From Desulfobacteraceae bacterium (GTDB lineage Bacteria; Desulfobacterota; Desulfobacteria; Desulfobacterales; Desulfobacteraceae), in NCBI GenBank assembly GCA_016744295.1, contig JADGEQ010000046.1, positions 1-54,018 on the forward strand: 54,018 nt of DNA. The letters run 5' to 3'. Below are positions 17,909 to 26,443 of this stretch, piece by piece. The notes beneath the pieces were generated by a model. It made no database searches. It was not told the DNA's origin and saw only the letters and a list, made by a program, of their open reading frames with translations. Made by a program: the position numbers and the translations under genes. The stretch's first letter is position 1. Every line of letters starts with the position of its first letter.

Positions 17909-19321
17909 TTATGGTTTAATTCTGATGGAAGGATACAATCCTTGAAGCGTCCCTGTCGTATACGGTTGAATAATATTGTAGGATATGTTTTGACCATCCT
18001 GAGCGTGACCGCAGTTTTCACCATTTGCAAACAAAGCACCATTTGCCAGTAAAACCTGTTTTATCCTCTTCTGAAACACATCAATAAAAACAGATCCATT
18101 ACCGGTGAAGGCCATTTTTCCAATTTTCAAACTATCACGTATTTCAGCAAGTTCATCAAGGGGGATGATGTGTGATTCAAGATCCTCCTTTGAACTGATA
18201 TAGCCCCATATCAAGTTGTTTTCGGGAATTTCAATCGATACATCCGGATTAATAATAGTATGGGGCATTACAATACACCCATCACCAATATCAATTGAGG
18301 CTTCTGGCTTTCCATTTAAAAATGCATTAAAGCCGATATAGGTTTCAAGGCCGATGTTTGAATATATTAATTTCCCGCCATGTGTTGTTACATTCAATCC
18401 TGCCAAACTTGAATTAATAATATAAGAATTTTCCTGTGCATTAGACCCATGTCCAATAATAGAATTATCTATGAATGCCCTTTGAGACACAAGAACGTTC
18501 TCGCCGATTTTAGTGTTGCCACGAACCACGGCATACCTATTGACAGCAGAACTATCAGGTGTCTCTATCGGCTTAAGATTCATTACATCAAATAGTTTTT
18601 CATACTCCTGTTCGCGTTCTTTAACAAAATCGTAAATGATCCCACGAGGCTGATATGTCTCGTTGACGCCTACAAAGCTATCCAAAATTTCTTTCTTGAA
18701 ATTATATTTAAACTCAAAATTCGAATTTCTGATCCAAACGGTTCCAGGATTAATTTTTCTGTGGAATAGTTCTCCCGCCTGAACATATGAAAAATTTCCG
18801 ACAATGCAAGAATGGAGATTCATCATATCCACAGTTGCAAAGGGACCTAAAAAACAGCCCTCAAGTGTTGATCCATGGATATTAGAATAATGTGCTGAAA
18901 CTGTATTTCGGATACCAAACTCTTCAGGGCTTTCAGGATTATGTGAATTACTGTGGACAAGGGTTTTATAGAGAAGGCTATCCTTTATCGATATCAGTTC
19001 GTCTTCAACAAGAGGAAGGTTTTCTACGCCATTAATTGCGTCCCCCTTTCTTTTCAATTCATCCCCCCGTATATCGCTTTTATAGATGGATGACCTTCCC
19101 ACATGACATTTACCAAGAAAATAACTGCCCGCAATATTAGAATTTTTGAAGTCAAAATACAAAGGATGCTGTGATGTAATTCCATAAAATGCATAAAATT
19201 TTAGCATTTTATCATATTCAAGAGAATTTGATACAAAATTTTCTGTATCAAATTCAAACTCAGACAAGTTTGCATTAACGCGACTGACAATTCTATCGTT
19301 AAGTCTCTTTAACTGTTCCAT
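17909..19321 (-). CDS. Left-handed beta-helix (hexapeptide-repeat) protein, DUF4954-like
   Basis: A 470-residue protein dominated by hexapeptide-like repeats, for example NTKIGENVLVSQRAFIDNSI and a later IDIGDGCIVMPHTIINPDVS, as in acyltransferases and nucleotidyltransferase C-terminal domains. The N-terminal 60 residues are helical. No nucleotidyltransferase signature is visible. The ATG at 19321 follows AGGAG by five bases. It is encoded between the kinase/receiver genes and the cytidylate-kinase-like fusion, all on the same strand. It could be an acyltransferase or a structural/regulatory beta-helix; the substrate is unknown. Confidence 0.7.
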   Translation of the reverse strand: MEQLKRLNDRIVSRVNANLSEFEFDTENFVSNSLEYDKMLKFYAFYGITSQHPLYFDFKNSNIAGSYFLGKCHVGRSSIYKSDIRGDELKRKGDAINGVENLPLVEDELISIKDSLLYKTLVHSNSHNPESPEEFGIRNTVSAHYSNIHGSTLEGCFLGPFATVDMMNLHSCIVGNFSYVQAGELFHRKINPGTVWIRNSNFEFKYNFKKEILDSFVGVNETYQPRGIIYDFVKEREQEYEKLFDVMNLKPIETPDSSAVNRYAVVRGNTKIGENVLVSQRAFIDNSIIGHGSNAQENSYIINSSLAGLNVTTHGGKLIYSNIGLETYIGFNAFLNGKPEASIDIGDGCIVMPHTIINPDVSIEIPENNLIWGYISSKEDLESHIIPLDELAEIRDSLKIGKMAFTGNGSVFIDVFQKRIKQVLLANGALFANGENCGHAQDGQNISYNIIQPYTTGTLQGLYPSIRIKP

Positions 19322-19433
19322 AGGTGCTCCTGATTTTTAAAAAATCACCGGCAAAACTGCGAACAGAATATAAGGATACCCGTCCGGTTGTACTTCAACT
19401 TAGATCAAAAAATTCAGGGCCATTCAACCCCAT

Positions 19434-20654
19434 TTACTCCACCCGTTTTGCATGTATTTTATCCCTAGCAGCTTTGATGGTGTTGCTTAATTCTTCAATA
19501 TCCACCGATTTTGACAGGAAGGCAAAAGCGCCCAATTCCATACAGGTTTTTTTATCTGTCTCTGATCCTTGGCTGGTCAATACAATAACTTCAATCTCCG
19601 GTTTGTTCTTTTTCACACTGCGCAACACTTCGATGCCATCAATACCAGGCATTCTAAGATCCAGGATCATGACATCGGGCTCGTCTTCACGGGCCAATTC
19701 AAGGGCAGATTCACCGTCATAGACCACAGCCGACTCGAGCTCACGCATCATCAGCCTTTTCGACAGGGTTTGTACATATTTCTTTTCATCGTCCACCAGC
19801 AGAATCTTGGAAGGGGCTTTGAAATCCTGGCTACGATAAACGTCTGTCTGATAATACCCCGGCCCAACTTTGGCCTCAACCGATTTTACCCCCTCCACCT
19901 GGATCGCAATATCCCTGAGTTCTTCTTCAAGCCGGTTCAACATGAAAACATGATTGTTTATGGTCAGGGTAACTGATCCACCGCAAACTTCAACATCAAC
20001 GGTATGTCCTTTCCCGGCCAGGGCAATCTCCACACCGGCAGCAATATTAAAATCCTTGACTGCCTCCTTTGAACGGCCGGCAAGTTTAATCACTGATTTG
20101 GAAATATTTTCTGTAATGGTCTCAGAAATTTCACTGGGAGATGTTTTATCCGTAGGAAAAGAGATGTCATAGAGGGCTGTATTCCAAGGATTTATAGAGT
20201 CATGCAGCATGTACATCCATGCTGCACACCTTTCATCTTCACGGTGAATTATTTTGAGTGCCTCGGGTTGTTCGACGTGGTGTTTCTGGCAGGCGGCACC
20301 AATTCGAGATTCCATATCTGCAATCAGGCAAACCCGAAGGACATGATTAATATCCCGTGGAATGAGTTGGCCGGCAAACCCGCTGATGATCAATTTGTCT
20401 TCCATAAGTTTTTTTGCCAATGCCATCCGAAGGTGGGCTAGGGAACGTTCCCGTTCACGGGTTAACCGGTTGAATACCGAAGTTTTATTTGAAAACACCC
20501 GTTTGATCTTTTCTTCAGGTATCTGGGAAAGATGGCTGGCTTCGGAAACGATTTCATTATCCGATATCAGCCGATAACCGGTTTTAGAACAAACTTCTTG
20601 GATGACTTGGTCTTTATTGCAATAACTGCCGCTGAATAGGGTAATAATTGACAT
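19434..20654 (-). CDS. Cytidylate-kinase-like / BON-like / receiver fusion protein
   Basis: A 406-residue three-part protein. Residues 1-195 resemble cytidylate-kinase-like proteins, but the P-loop position reads FSGSYCNKD rather than GxxGxGKS, so catalysis is doubtful. Residues 203-265 resemble a BON domain (VDVEVCGGSVTLTINNH, then VEGVKSVEAKVG). Residues 283-400 are a full receiver: LLVDDE, Asp332 in LDLRMPG, VLTSQGS and SKS. The ATG at 20654 follows AAGGAG by seven bases. It is 14 bp from the SulP gene, so a role in controlling the transporter by phosphorylation is a reasonable inference. Confidence 0.8.
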   Translation of the reverse strand: MSIITLFSGSYCNKDQVIQEVCSKTGYRLISDNEIVSEASHLSQIPEEKIKRVFSNKTSVFNRLTRERERSLAHLRMALAKKLMEDKLIISGFAGQLIPRDINHVLRVCLIADMESRIGAACQKHHVEQPEALKIIHREDERCAAWMYMLHDSINPWNTALYDISFPTDKTSPSEISETITENISKSVIKLAGRSKEAVKDFNIAAGVEIALAGKGHTVDVEVCGGSVTLTINNHVFMLNRLEEELRDIAIQVEGVKSVEAKVGPGYYQTDVYRSQDFKAPSKILLVDDEKKYVQTLSKRLMMRELESAVVYDGESALELAREDEPDVMILDLRMPGIDGIEVLRSVKKNKPEIEVIVLTSQGSETDKKTCMELGAFAFLSKSVDIEELSNTIKAARDKIHAKRVE

Positions 20655-20668
20655 GGGAAACTCCTTTT

Positions 20669-22801
20669 TTAAGCTTCAACAAGTTTGCAATGGGTTAACA
20701 AAGGGCAGTTCGCCTCCCCACCTAGCTCATGGGCTGATTTATGAATAGAGAAAAGGGCCTGGCCCGGTGTATGAAAAATGTGATCTTCACCGATTTTCTC
20801 CAGAAAGTGAGTCCGTCTGAACACGTCCATAACGGTCTCATTGACTTCGCACATTGACATGTCAATGCCACTACTTCTCACCCGGTCCACCAGCATGGAC
20901 AGGGAAGCCTCCCCGGATGAATCAATATCGTTGATCCCTCCGGCTACAAGCACGATATGATTGAGCCCTTCTTTGGTGCTTATCATTTCAGTTATGGTGT
21001 CTTCCAGATAGCTGGCATTGGCAAAGAAAAGAGGACCGTCAAAGCGGACCACGCTCACATAGGGGCATTGTTCCAGATCATGGGTTGAGGCACAAAGCAG
21101 TTCTTCATCCTCGGACCTGGATAAAAACACCACTTTAGGACGCATGCTCTTATAAAGAAAGACCATCAGTGACAAAGCAACACCGATCATAATTCCCTTG
21201 TCCAGGTGAGGGGCAAATACCAGGGTAGCGGCAAAGGAAATAACGGAAATTGCCCCATCATACCATTTGGCCCTCCAGGCATGGATAAAGCCGGAAATGT
21301 TTAAAAGACCGATCACCGCCAGCATAATGACAGCTGCCAGTACGGATTGAGGGAGATGATACAGCAAAGGGGTAAAAAACAAAAGGACAATGACAACCGC
21401 CAAGCTGGTAAAAACGCTGGATAATCCACTGACAGCACTGGCCTGAAGATTAACTGCTGAACGTGAAAACGAACCCGAGGTGGGATAACTTTTACTGATG
21501 GATCCCAGAATATTGCCCAGCCCCTGGCCGATCAATTCCTGGTTGGGATCCAGCCGTTGTCCGGTCTTGGCTGCCATGGCTTTTGCAATGGCAATGGCTT
21601 CCATGAAACCTAACAGGGAGATAATGGCTGCAAAGGGAAACAGATGGAGCATGACCTTGAAATTGATGGGGGGCAGGCTGAGTGCAGGGAGACCTTTGGG
21701 AATTGTACCCACAACGGCACCCCCGCCCATCATTTTTAAACCGTCGATATCCAAAGGCGTGTTACCAACCTTGATTCGCCAGGTGCGCCCATCACTTTTC
21801 ATGCCGGCCGGCACTCCATTCTCCGGGAAAAATTTATAGGACCCGTCATCTTGGGGAACACCGGCAAACAAAATTGCTCTCAGCTGTTCCCGGAACTTGT
21901 GGACCTCTGAGTTAAACTGGGTGATGTTCACATTGGCCACCGCCACATTATGTTCGGCATCCAGGACACCGATCTGATCATGATTCTGCCTGGCCTTATC
22001 AAGGTTTTCACCCGACCGGGTTCGTCCTTCAGCCAAGGGCGGCAGCGCAAAAGAGGATTTGTTGAATTTGTGAATCAGACTGCGGACGACAGGGGATTCA
22101 ATGGTTTCAATGCTGGCCATCCGGTCGCAGTTAAACCCGGTGGCCCAGGAGATAGTTGTGGTGAGGACCACGGCAACGAGAACGTTGGGAATCCTTGGTG
22201 AAAGCCATTTGAGCCCATACATGACCCCAAAGGCCAATACGCCCATCAACAGCGTTGGCCAATGGGTGTAGTGGACAGCCGCCTTAACAACATGGATGAT
22301 GGTTTCGTAATGGTGAGAAGCAGAATCAACAGAGACACCAAACAGTTTAGACAACTGGGAGGATGCAATGATGATGGCAGCGGCATTGGTGAAACCATTG
22401 ACCACCGGGTGGGACAAAAAATTGACCACCAGTCCCAACCGTAAAATACCCAAAATCAGCTGAAAGGCACCCACCATAAAGGCCAGAAGGATGGCATAGG
22501 CGATGTATCCTGAACTTCCGGCAGTGGCCAGTGGCGCAAGGGAGGCTGCGGTCATTAACGAAACGATTGCCACAGGCCCTGTGGCCAGCTGCCGGCTCGA
22601 ACCGAACAATGCTGCAATCATGGGCGGCAAAAAAGAAGCATACAACCCGTAATAGGCCGGCATACCTGCCAGTTGAGCATATGCCATGGATTGAGGAATC
22701 AAAATCAAGGCCACGGTTAGCCCCGATAGTGCATCTAGTTGAAGAGATGTCTTGTCATAATTTTTGAACCAAGCCAAAAAAGGAAATACCTTTACCAACA
22801 T
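20669..22801 (-). CDS. SulP-family anion transporter with STAS domain and a large inserted loop
   Basis: A 710-residue SulP (SLC26-type) carrier, taking sulfate, bicarbonate or another anion across the inner membrane. It has the opening DALSGLTVALILIPQSMAYA signature, GLGNILGSISKSYPTSGSFS in the middle, and a C-terminal STAS domain (about 575-690) with DIDSSG. Unusually, residues about 222-362 form a hydrophilic insertion of about 140 residues, partly predicted coiled coil, between transmembrane helices. It is flanked by signalling genes on both sides. For a sulfate reducer sulfate uptake is tempting, but the family does not allow the substrate to be assigned. Confidence 0.9.
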   Translation of the reverse strand: MLVKVFPFLAWFKNYDKTSLQLDALSGLTVALILIPQSMAYAQLAGMPAYYGLYASFLPPMIAALFGSSRQLATGPVAIVSLMTAASLAPLATAGSSGYIAYAILLAFMVGAFQLILGILRLGLVVNFLSHPVVNGFTNAAAIIIASSQLSKLFGVSVDSASHHYETIIHVVKAAVHYTHWPTLLMGVLAFGVMYGLKWLSPRIPNVLVAVVLTTTISWATGFNCDRMASIETIESPVVRSLIHKFNKSSFALPPLAEGRTRSGENLDKARQNHDQIGVLDAEHNVAVANVNITQFNSEVHKFREQLRAILFAGVPQDDGSYKFFPENGVPAGMKSDGRTWRIKVGNTPLDIDGLKMMGGGAVVGTIPKGLPALSLPPINFKVMLHLFPFAAIISLLGFMEAIAIAKAMAAKTGQRLDPNQELIGQGLGNILGSISKSYPTSGSFSRSAVNLQASAVSGLSSVFTSLAVVIVLLFFTPLLYHLPQSVLAAVIMLAVIGLLNISGFIHAWRAKWYDGAISVISFAATLVFAPHLDKGIMIGVALSLMVFLYKSMRPKVVFLSRSEDEELLCASTHDLEQCPYVSVVRFDGPLFFANASYLEDTITEMISTKEGLNHIVLVAGGINDIDSSGEASLSMLVDRVRSSGIDMSMCEVNETVMDVFRRTHFLEKIGEDHIFHTPGQALFSIHKSAHELGGEANCPLLTHCKLVEA

Positions 22802-22859
22802 TTACCACTCCTATCCTAAAATTTTTTCCCTGTGGGTGCTTTACCTGTCAGACTCTGCT

Positions 22860-23354
22860 TTATTTTCGACCATCATCCAATTTAGCCATCTCTCTGAGCA
22901 ATCCCAGGGGAGAGTTCCCCATGGATATCTTCTGAATGGCCTCCATTCGTTTCTGATTGCTTTCAAATTTCTTTTCCATCCTGGCTTGATAGGCTTGTTG
23001 CAGCGCTTCCACCAGTTTGTCGAAATCGTAGGGCTTTTCCAAATATTTAAATGCGCCAAGCTTGGTGCATTCAATTGCCGAATCCACTGTGGCGTGACCG
23101 GTCAACATGATGATTTCAATGAATTTATGTTTTTCTTTAAGAATTTCAAGAAGTTGTGAACCGTCTGTACCGGGCATCTGAAGGTCAAGTACAGCAACAT
23201 CAAAGCCGCCTTTCTGGGCCGCATTGATCGCATCATCTCCGTTTGCTGCTGTCGTGACTTCAAACCCTTTCAAACTCAACCGGCCTGAAATTGCATTTAA
23301 AAATTTGACCTCATCATCAACCAAAAGAATTTTGATTTTTTTGTTTGTCTCCAT
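22860..23354 (-). CDS. Response regulator receiver with short C-terminal extension
   Basis: A 164-residue protein: an N-terminal receiver (LLVDDE, Asp57 in VLDLQMPG, LTGHA, EKPYD) and a 40-residue helical tail ending GNSPLGLLREMAKLDDGRK with no DNA-binding motif. The ATG at 23354 has an AGGAGAAG ribosome site. It lies between the short H-box protein gene and the SulP gene. The tail recurs, out of frame, at 14516-14570, so this gene type has been duplicated locally. Confidence 0.9.
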   Translation of the reverse strand: METNKKIKILLVDDEVKFLNAISGRLSLKGFEVTTAANGDDAINAAQKGGFDVAVLDLQMPGTDGSQLLEILKEKHKFIEIIMLTGHATVDSAIECTKLGAFKYLEKPYDFDKLVEALQQAYQARMEKKFESNQKRMEAIQKISMGNSPLGLLREMAKLDDGRK

Positions 23355-23396
23355 GGTTTCTTCTCCTGCATGTGTTGATTAAAATGGTTTTTTTAA

Positions 23397-24104
23397 TTAT
23401 TCTCGCTGGCCCTTCACTGTTACACCTGATGCCATCGAGCAATTCGCGATAGCCTGTGTTGAAACGGGTACTTGTATTTCCAGACAATCTTTTGATGAAT
23501 TGAAATAGATGGACACGCCGATTGATGCGGCCATGCGCTTGATATCATCCCCGGGAAGCCCATCGAATTTTGTCATACCCAAACCCTCAAAAAGGATCTG
23601 CCAGGCTAAATCGTCCCTGGACCGAATGGACACATTCAGGTGTGCTCCGGAACCAGTCTCCTGGAATATCCGGACCGCTGTTTCATAAATGATTGTTTGA
23701 AGAATAAATGGACAGGTCTGGACTATTGGGCTATCACCATCAACAGAATTGATACGCATTTCTCCGGCAAATGACAAATATCCCAAAAGATGTTTGACAA
23801 GAGTTAGGATCTCCCTCAAGTCAAGGGACGCAACCGGGGTATCGACACTGTGGGAGAATTGATTCATCTGCCTGATGGTCATAAATCCCCGCTGAATTTC
23901 TTCAATGATGCTCTGTGTACTTTCTGTGAGCATATCAAGTTCAATCGGTTTCCCTTTTCTGGCCATTTCTGAAAGATCGGTGAGAAGGCCGGCCGTCTCT
24001 GAAATAATGGCCATTATATTCTTCAGTTCATGGGAGATAGATGCATTTACTTTACCGAAAAAAGCCAGGTTTTCTATCTCAAAAAAATTGGGTTTACAAT
24101 CCAT
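23397..24104 (-). CDS. Short histidine-kinase-like protein, paralogue of 14660-15340
   Basis: A 235-residue protein. FGKVNASISHELKN puts the H-box histidine at residue 25, exactly as in its paralogue, followed by an almost identical helix (IMAIISETAGLLTDLSEMA). The C-terminal half again shows no N-box or glycine-rich ATP-lid motifs. Start at ATG 24104, with AGGAGG five bases before. It is followed by a receiver gene and SulP. Likely a histidine phosphotransfer or scaffolding protein, possibly a decayed kinase. Confidence 0.72.
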   Translation of the reverse strand: MDCKPNFFEIENLAFFGKVNASISHELKNIMAIISETAGLLTDLSEMARKGKPIELDMLTESTQSIIEEIQRGFMTIRQMNQFSHSVDTPVASLDLREILTLVKHLLGYLSFAGEMRINSVDGDSPIVQTCPFILQTIIYETAVRIFQETGSGAHLNVSIRSRDDLAWQILFEGLGMTKFDGLPGDDIKRMAASIGVSIYFNSSKDCLEIQVPVSTQAIANCSMASGVTVKGQRE

Positions 24105-24137
24105 TCATACCTCCTGTTATCGACTGGTTCTGCCTAT

Positions 24138-24239
24138 TTATAGATGTCCGGCAGTCGCAAATCCACGCAGTTCCAGTAGATTGGCCATGGCAGCAGAATG
24201 CGCTTCATCATCGACAATCAATACGTCATAGTGTTTCAT
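24138..24239 (-). pseudogene. Truncated receiver domain (33 codons)
   Basis: The ATG at 24239 begins MKHYDVLIVDDEAHSAAMAN and the frame stops after LLELRGFATAGHL. LIVDDE and LELRGF are the first strand and first helix of a response-regulator receiver; the rest, including the phosphoacceptor Asp, is missing. It precedes the short H-box protein gene. Confidence 0.7.
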
Positions 24240-24402
24240 ATATTGCCTGTATAAAAGGTTATAATCAGCTATTCATTATATATATGGAACATAATTAAAC
24301 TAAATTGTTTAAATTGTAAACAATAAAGTGACTAAACTTCAAAAACGAAACGTTTTATTTTGAGAGCCTCCTAAAAATGAGCGCAAACCTAGGTGCATCA
24401 TA

Positions 24403-24447
24403 AAAAAAATGCGCAAATCCTCCTAAATGGGAAATTGCGCATTTTTA
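24403..24447. terminator. Hairpin terminator downstream of the NtrC-type gene
   Basis: The arms AAAATGCGCAA and TTGCGCATTTT enclose a 15-base loop with A/T runs on both outer sides, so it can act in both directions. It is 18 bp past the stop of the gene at 24465-25913. Confidence 0.7.
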
Positions 24448-24464
24448 ATTTTCTTATAAAAAAA

Positions 24465-25913
24465 TTATGATTTTTGGGAAATTAGTCTCAGTTTTCTCCA
24501 CAATGCGGCTCGACTAATACCTAGAATTTCTGCGGCCTTTGTTTTGTTGCCCTTGGTTATTTCAATGGCCTTGAGAAGATGTTTTTGTTCCATTTGCTGG
24601 ATTGTAAGAAATGGAGACTTGTCCGTATGCTTGCTTTTGACGTTTTTTAGGGTCAATTTGTTGGGCAGATGATTAACCGTTATGATATCACCTTCAGCTA
24701 AAATAACAGCCCTTTCGATTATATGCCGCAGCTCTCTAATATTGCCCGGGAAGGAGTATGCTTCAAAAACAGAAAACACATCATCTGAACACGTTTTTAT
24801 TTTTTTTCCAAATTCTTCATTTAGCTGACCTAAAAAATAGTGACAAAGTATGGGCAGATCATCCGTTCGTCGGCGCAAAGGGGGGATTTCAATTTCGATT
24901 GCACGTATCCGACTGTAAAGTTCCATTTGGAATTTACCCTCGATTATTTTTTCTTCTATATTTTGATGGGCGACCACAATAAATCTAACATCCATTAGTG
25001 AATCAGCGGACGCTATTTTCCCCCCTATCAATTCCAGCATTTCTTGCTGTGTTTCTTTGGGCATGTTTTCAATATGATCTAGAAATATTGTACCGACATA
25101 GGGCGTTGGTCTCAATGCCGCAGATTCTTTTTTTAATGGATCATATTTCAGTTTATTCTCGGAGGATGCAACCAACTCGGCAAAACGAAAATCCCTGCTA
25201 AAACATCCACAATCAAATGCTAAAAATTTTTGTTTTTTGCGACGACTAAGGTTGTGGATTGTTCTGGCAATCAATTCTTTGCCAGTTCCGATTTCACCGC
25301 GGATGATAATTGCGCAATCCATTTCGGCAAATCGTTGGATATTTTTTTTTAAGCGTTGTATTTTCGATGTCCCGCCAATGATTTTTGACAGTGGCCTAAT
25401 AGTTTGCCGATCTCCTTCTGATTTTAGCAAAGGCGCTTGTGGGGTTTTATTTTGACTGGATGGATCTATAATTTCAATATGTTCAGATATGAATTTTTCG
25501 GCAGTTGGTTCCGCATCTGTGGACGGTGGCCTGATAACGACAACCTTACCCTCAGTATTTGATTGTTTGATAATATCCCAAAGCCCCCCCATGGAGTCTT
25601 TTTCAACATACAGTGAGCCTAATGACTCCGTGGCCTGTTTTGTTTTCTCACTGCCACAACCTGTCAATAGAATCGTCTTAAGATCCGGGATGATTTCTTT
25701 AAGTTTCGTAATTGTTACCAGGCCATCCATATCTGGCATTTTTAAATCCACAATGGCTAAATCAACATGTGTTTGTTTTACTATTTCAAGTGCCTTCTGG
25801 CCGGATGTCGCTTTTAATGGAGAAAATCCCAATAACGATATCCGCTTTGATATGGAATCGAGCAGTCGTTCTTCATCATCAACAAGTAATATGGTTTTAG
25901 TTATCTGTGCCAC
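24465..25913 (-). CDS. NtrC-type regulator with degenerate AAA+ domain
   Basis: A 482-residue protein with receiver (1-125; LLVDDE, DLKMPD, LTGCGS), AAA+ domain (about 175-400) and a Fis-type helix-turn-helix (NKTKAAEILGISRAALWRKL). Walker A GEIGTGKE is intact. The sigma-54-contacting GAFTGA loop is absent and the Walker B reads FLDH instead of FLDE. It may therefore bind ATP and DNA but not open sigma-54 promoters, as in TyrR/HupR-like exceptions. The start is a GTG (25913) without a clear ribosome site. It is the right-hand gene of the SulP signalling island and may regulate it. Confidence 0.85.
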   Translation of the reverse strand: MAQITKTILLVDDEERLLDSISKRISLLGFSPLKATSGQKALEIVKQTHVDLAIVDLKMPDMDGLVTITKLKEIIPDLKTILLTGCGSEKTKQATESLGSLYVEKDSMGGLWDIIKQSNTEGKVVVIRPPSTDAEPTAEKFISEHIEIIDPSSQNKTPQAPLLKSEGDRQTIRPLSKIIGGTSKIQRLKKNIQRFAEMDCAIIIRGEIGTGKELIARTIHNLSRRKKQKFLAFDCGCFSRDFRFAELVASSENKLKYDPLKKESAALRPTPYVGTIFLDHIENMPKETQQEMLELIGGKIASADSLMDVRFIVVAHQNIEEKIIEGKFQMELYSRIRAIEIEIPPLRRRTDDLPILCHYFLGQLNEEFGKKIKTCSDDVFSVFEAYSFPGNIRELRHIIERAVILAEGDIITVNHLPNKLTLKNVKSKHTDKSPFLTIQQMEQKHLLKAIEITKGNKTKAAEILGISRAALWRKLRLISQKS

Positions 25914-26111
25914 GTATTACAGTCTTTATTGGATTTTTAATCTGCATTGTATCATCAAAATTACCGCCCTTAAACACGCCGAGGCAACCATTATCAAAAT
26001 TTAATCGTTTAATATTTAATCACATTGATTTAATTGTTTACATTTAAAACATTATTTAATGTGTATGGAAATATAAAGTATAGTTTTAAAACAGTCAATA
26101 AAATTTTAATT

Positions 26112-26267
26112 ATGAAACACAAAAACATTTTAGTTGTTGGCGATAAAAAGAAATTTGTCGACATGCTGTCCAAACAAATATCTCTCAGCACTGAGAGGTT
26201 TTCGCCGGGTCTGGGAGAACCTGGAGGCGAGATTTCTTCTGGTTACTCCTTTAAGAAGGACTATTGA
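26112..26267 (+). pseudogene. Receiver-domain remnant
   Basis: From the ATG at 26112 the frame reads MKHKNILVVGDKKKFVDMLS, matching the start of the receiver domains here (LVDDEKKxVxxLSKR) but with the first acidic pair changed to GD. After about 25 residues the similarity is lost and the frame stops at 26267. It is on the opposite strand from the island genes. Confidence 0.5.
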
Positions 26268-26443
26268 TTTTAAGAAATACTGAGTTTAAAGGTCCATATC
26301 AGGATCCTTAACACCATTTCTTCTCAAAAGGTGTGTTCTGTAAAAATATCTTGAATAAAAACTATTTTAAAATAATAACAAGTAACAAGAGAAACCATCA
26401 TTACTATTATTGATCACCATTGGATATTATAAAGGAACTCATT

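Noticed and set aside
24465..25913. Active sigma-54 activator
   Set aside because: The GAFTGA loop and Walker B glutamate are missing, so the usual function is not supported.
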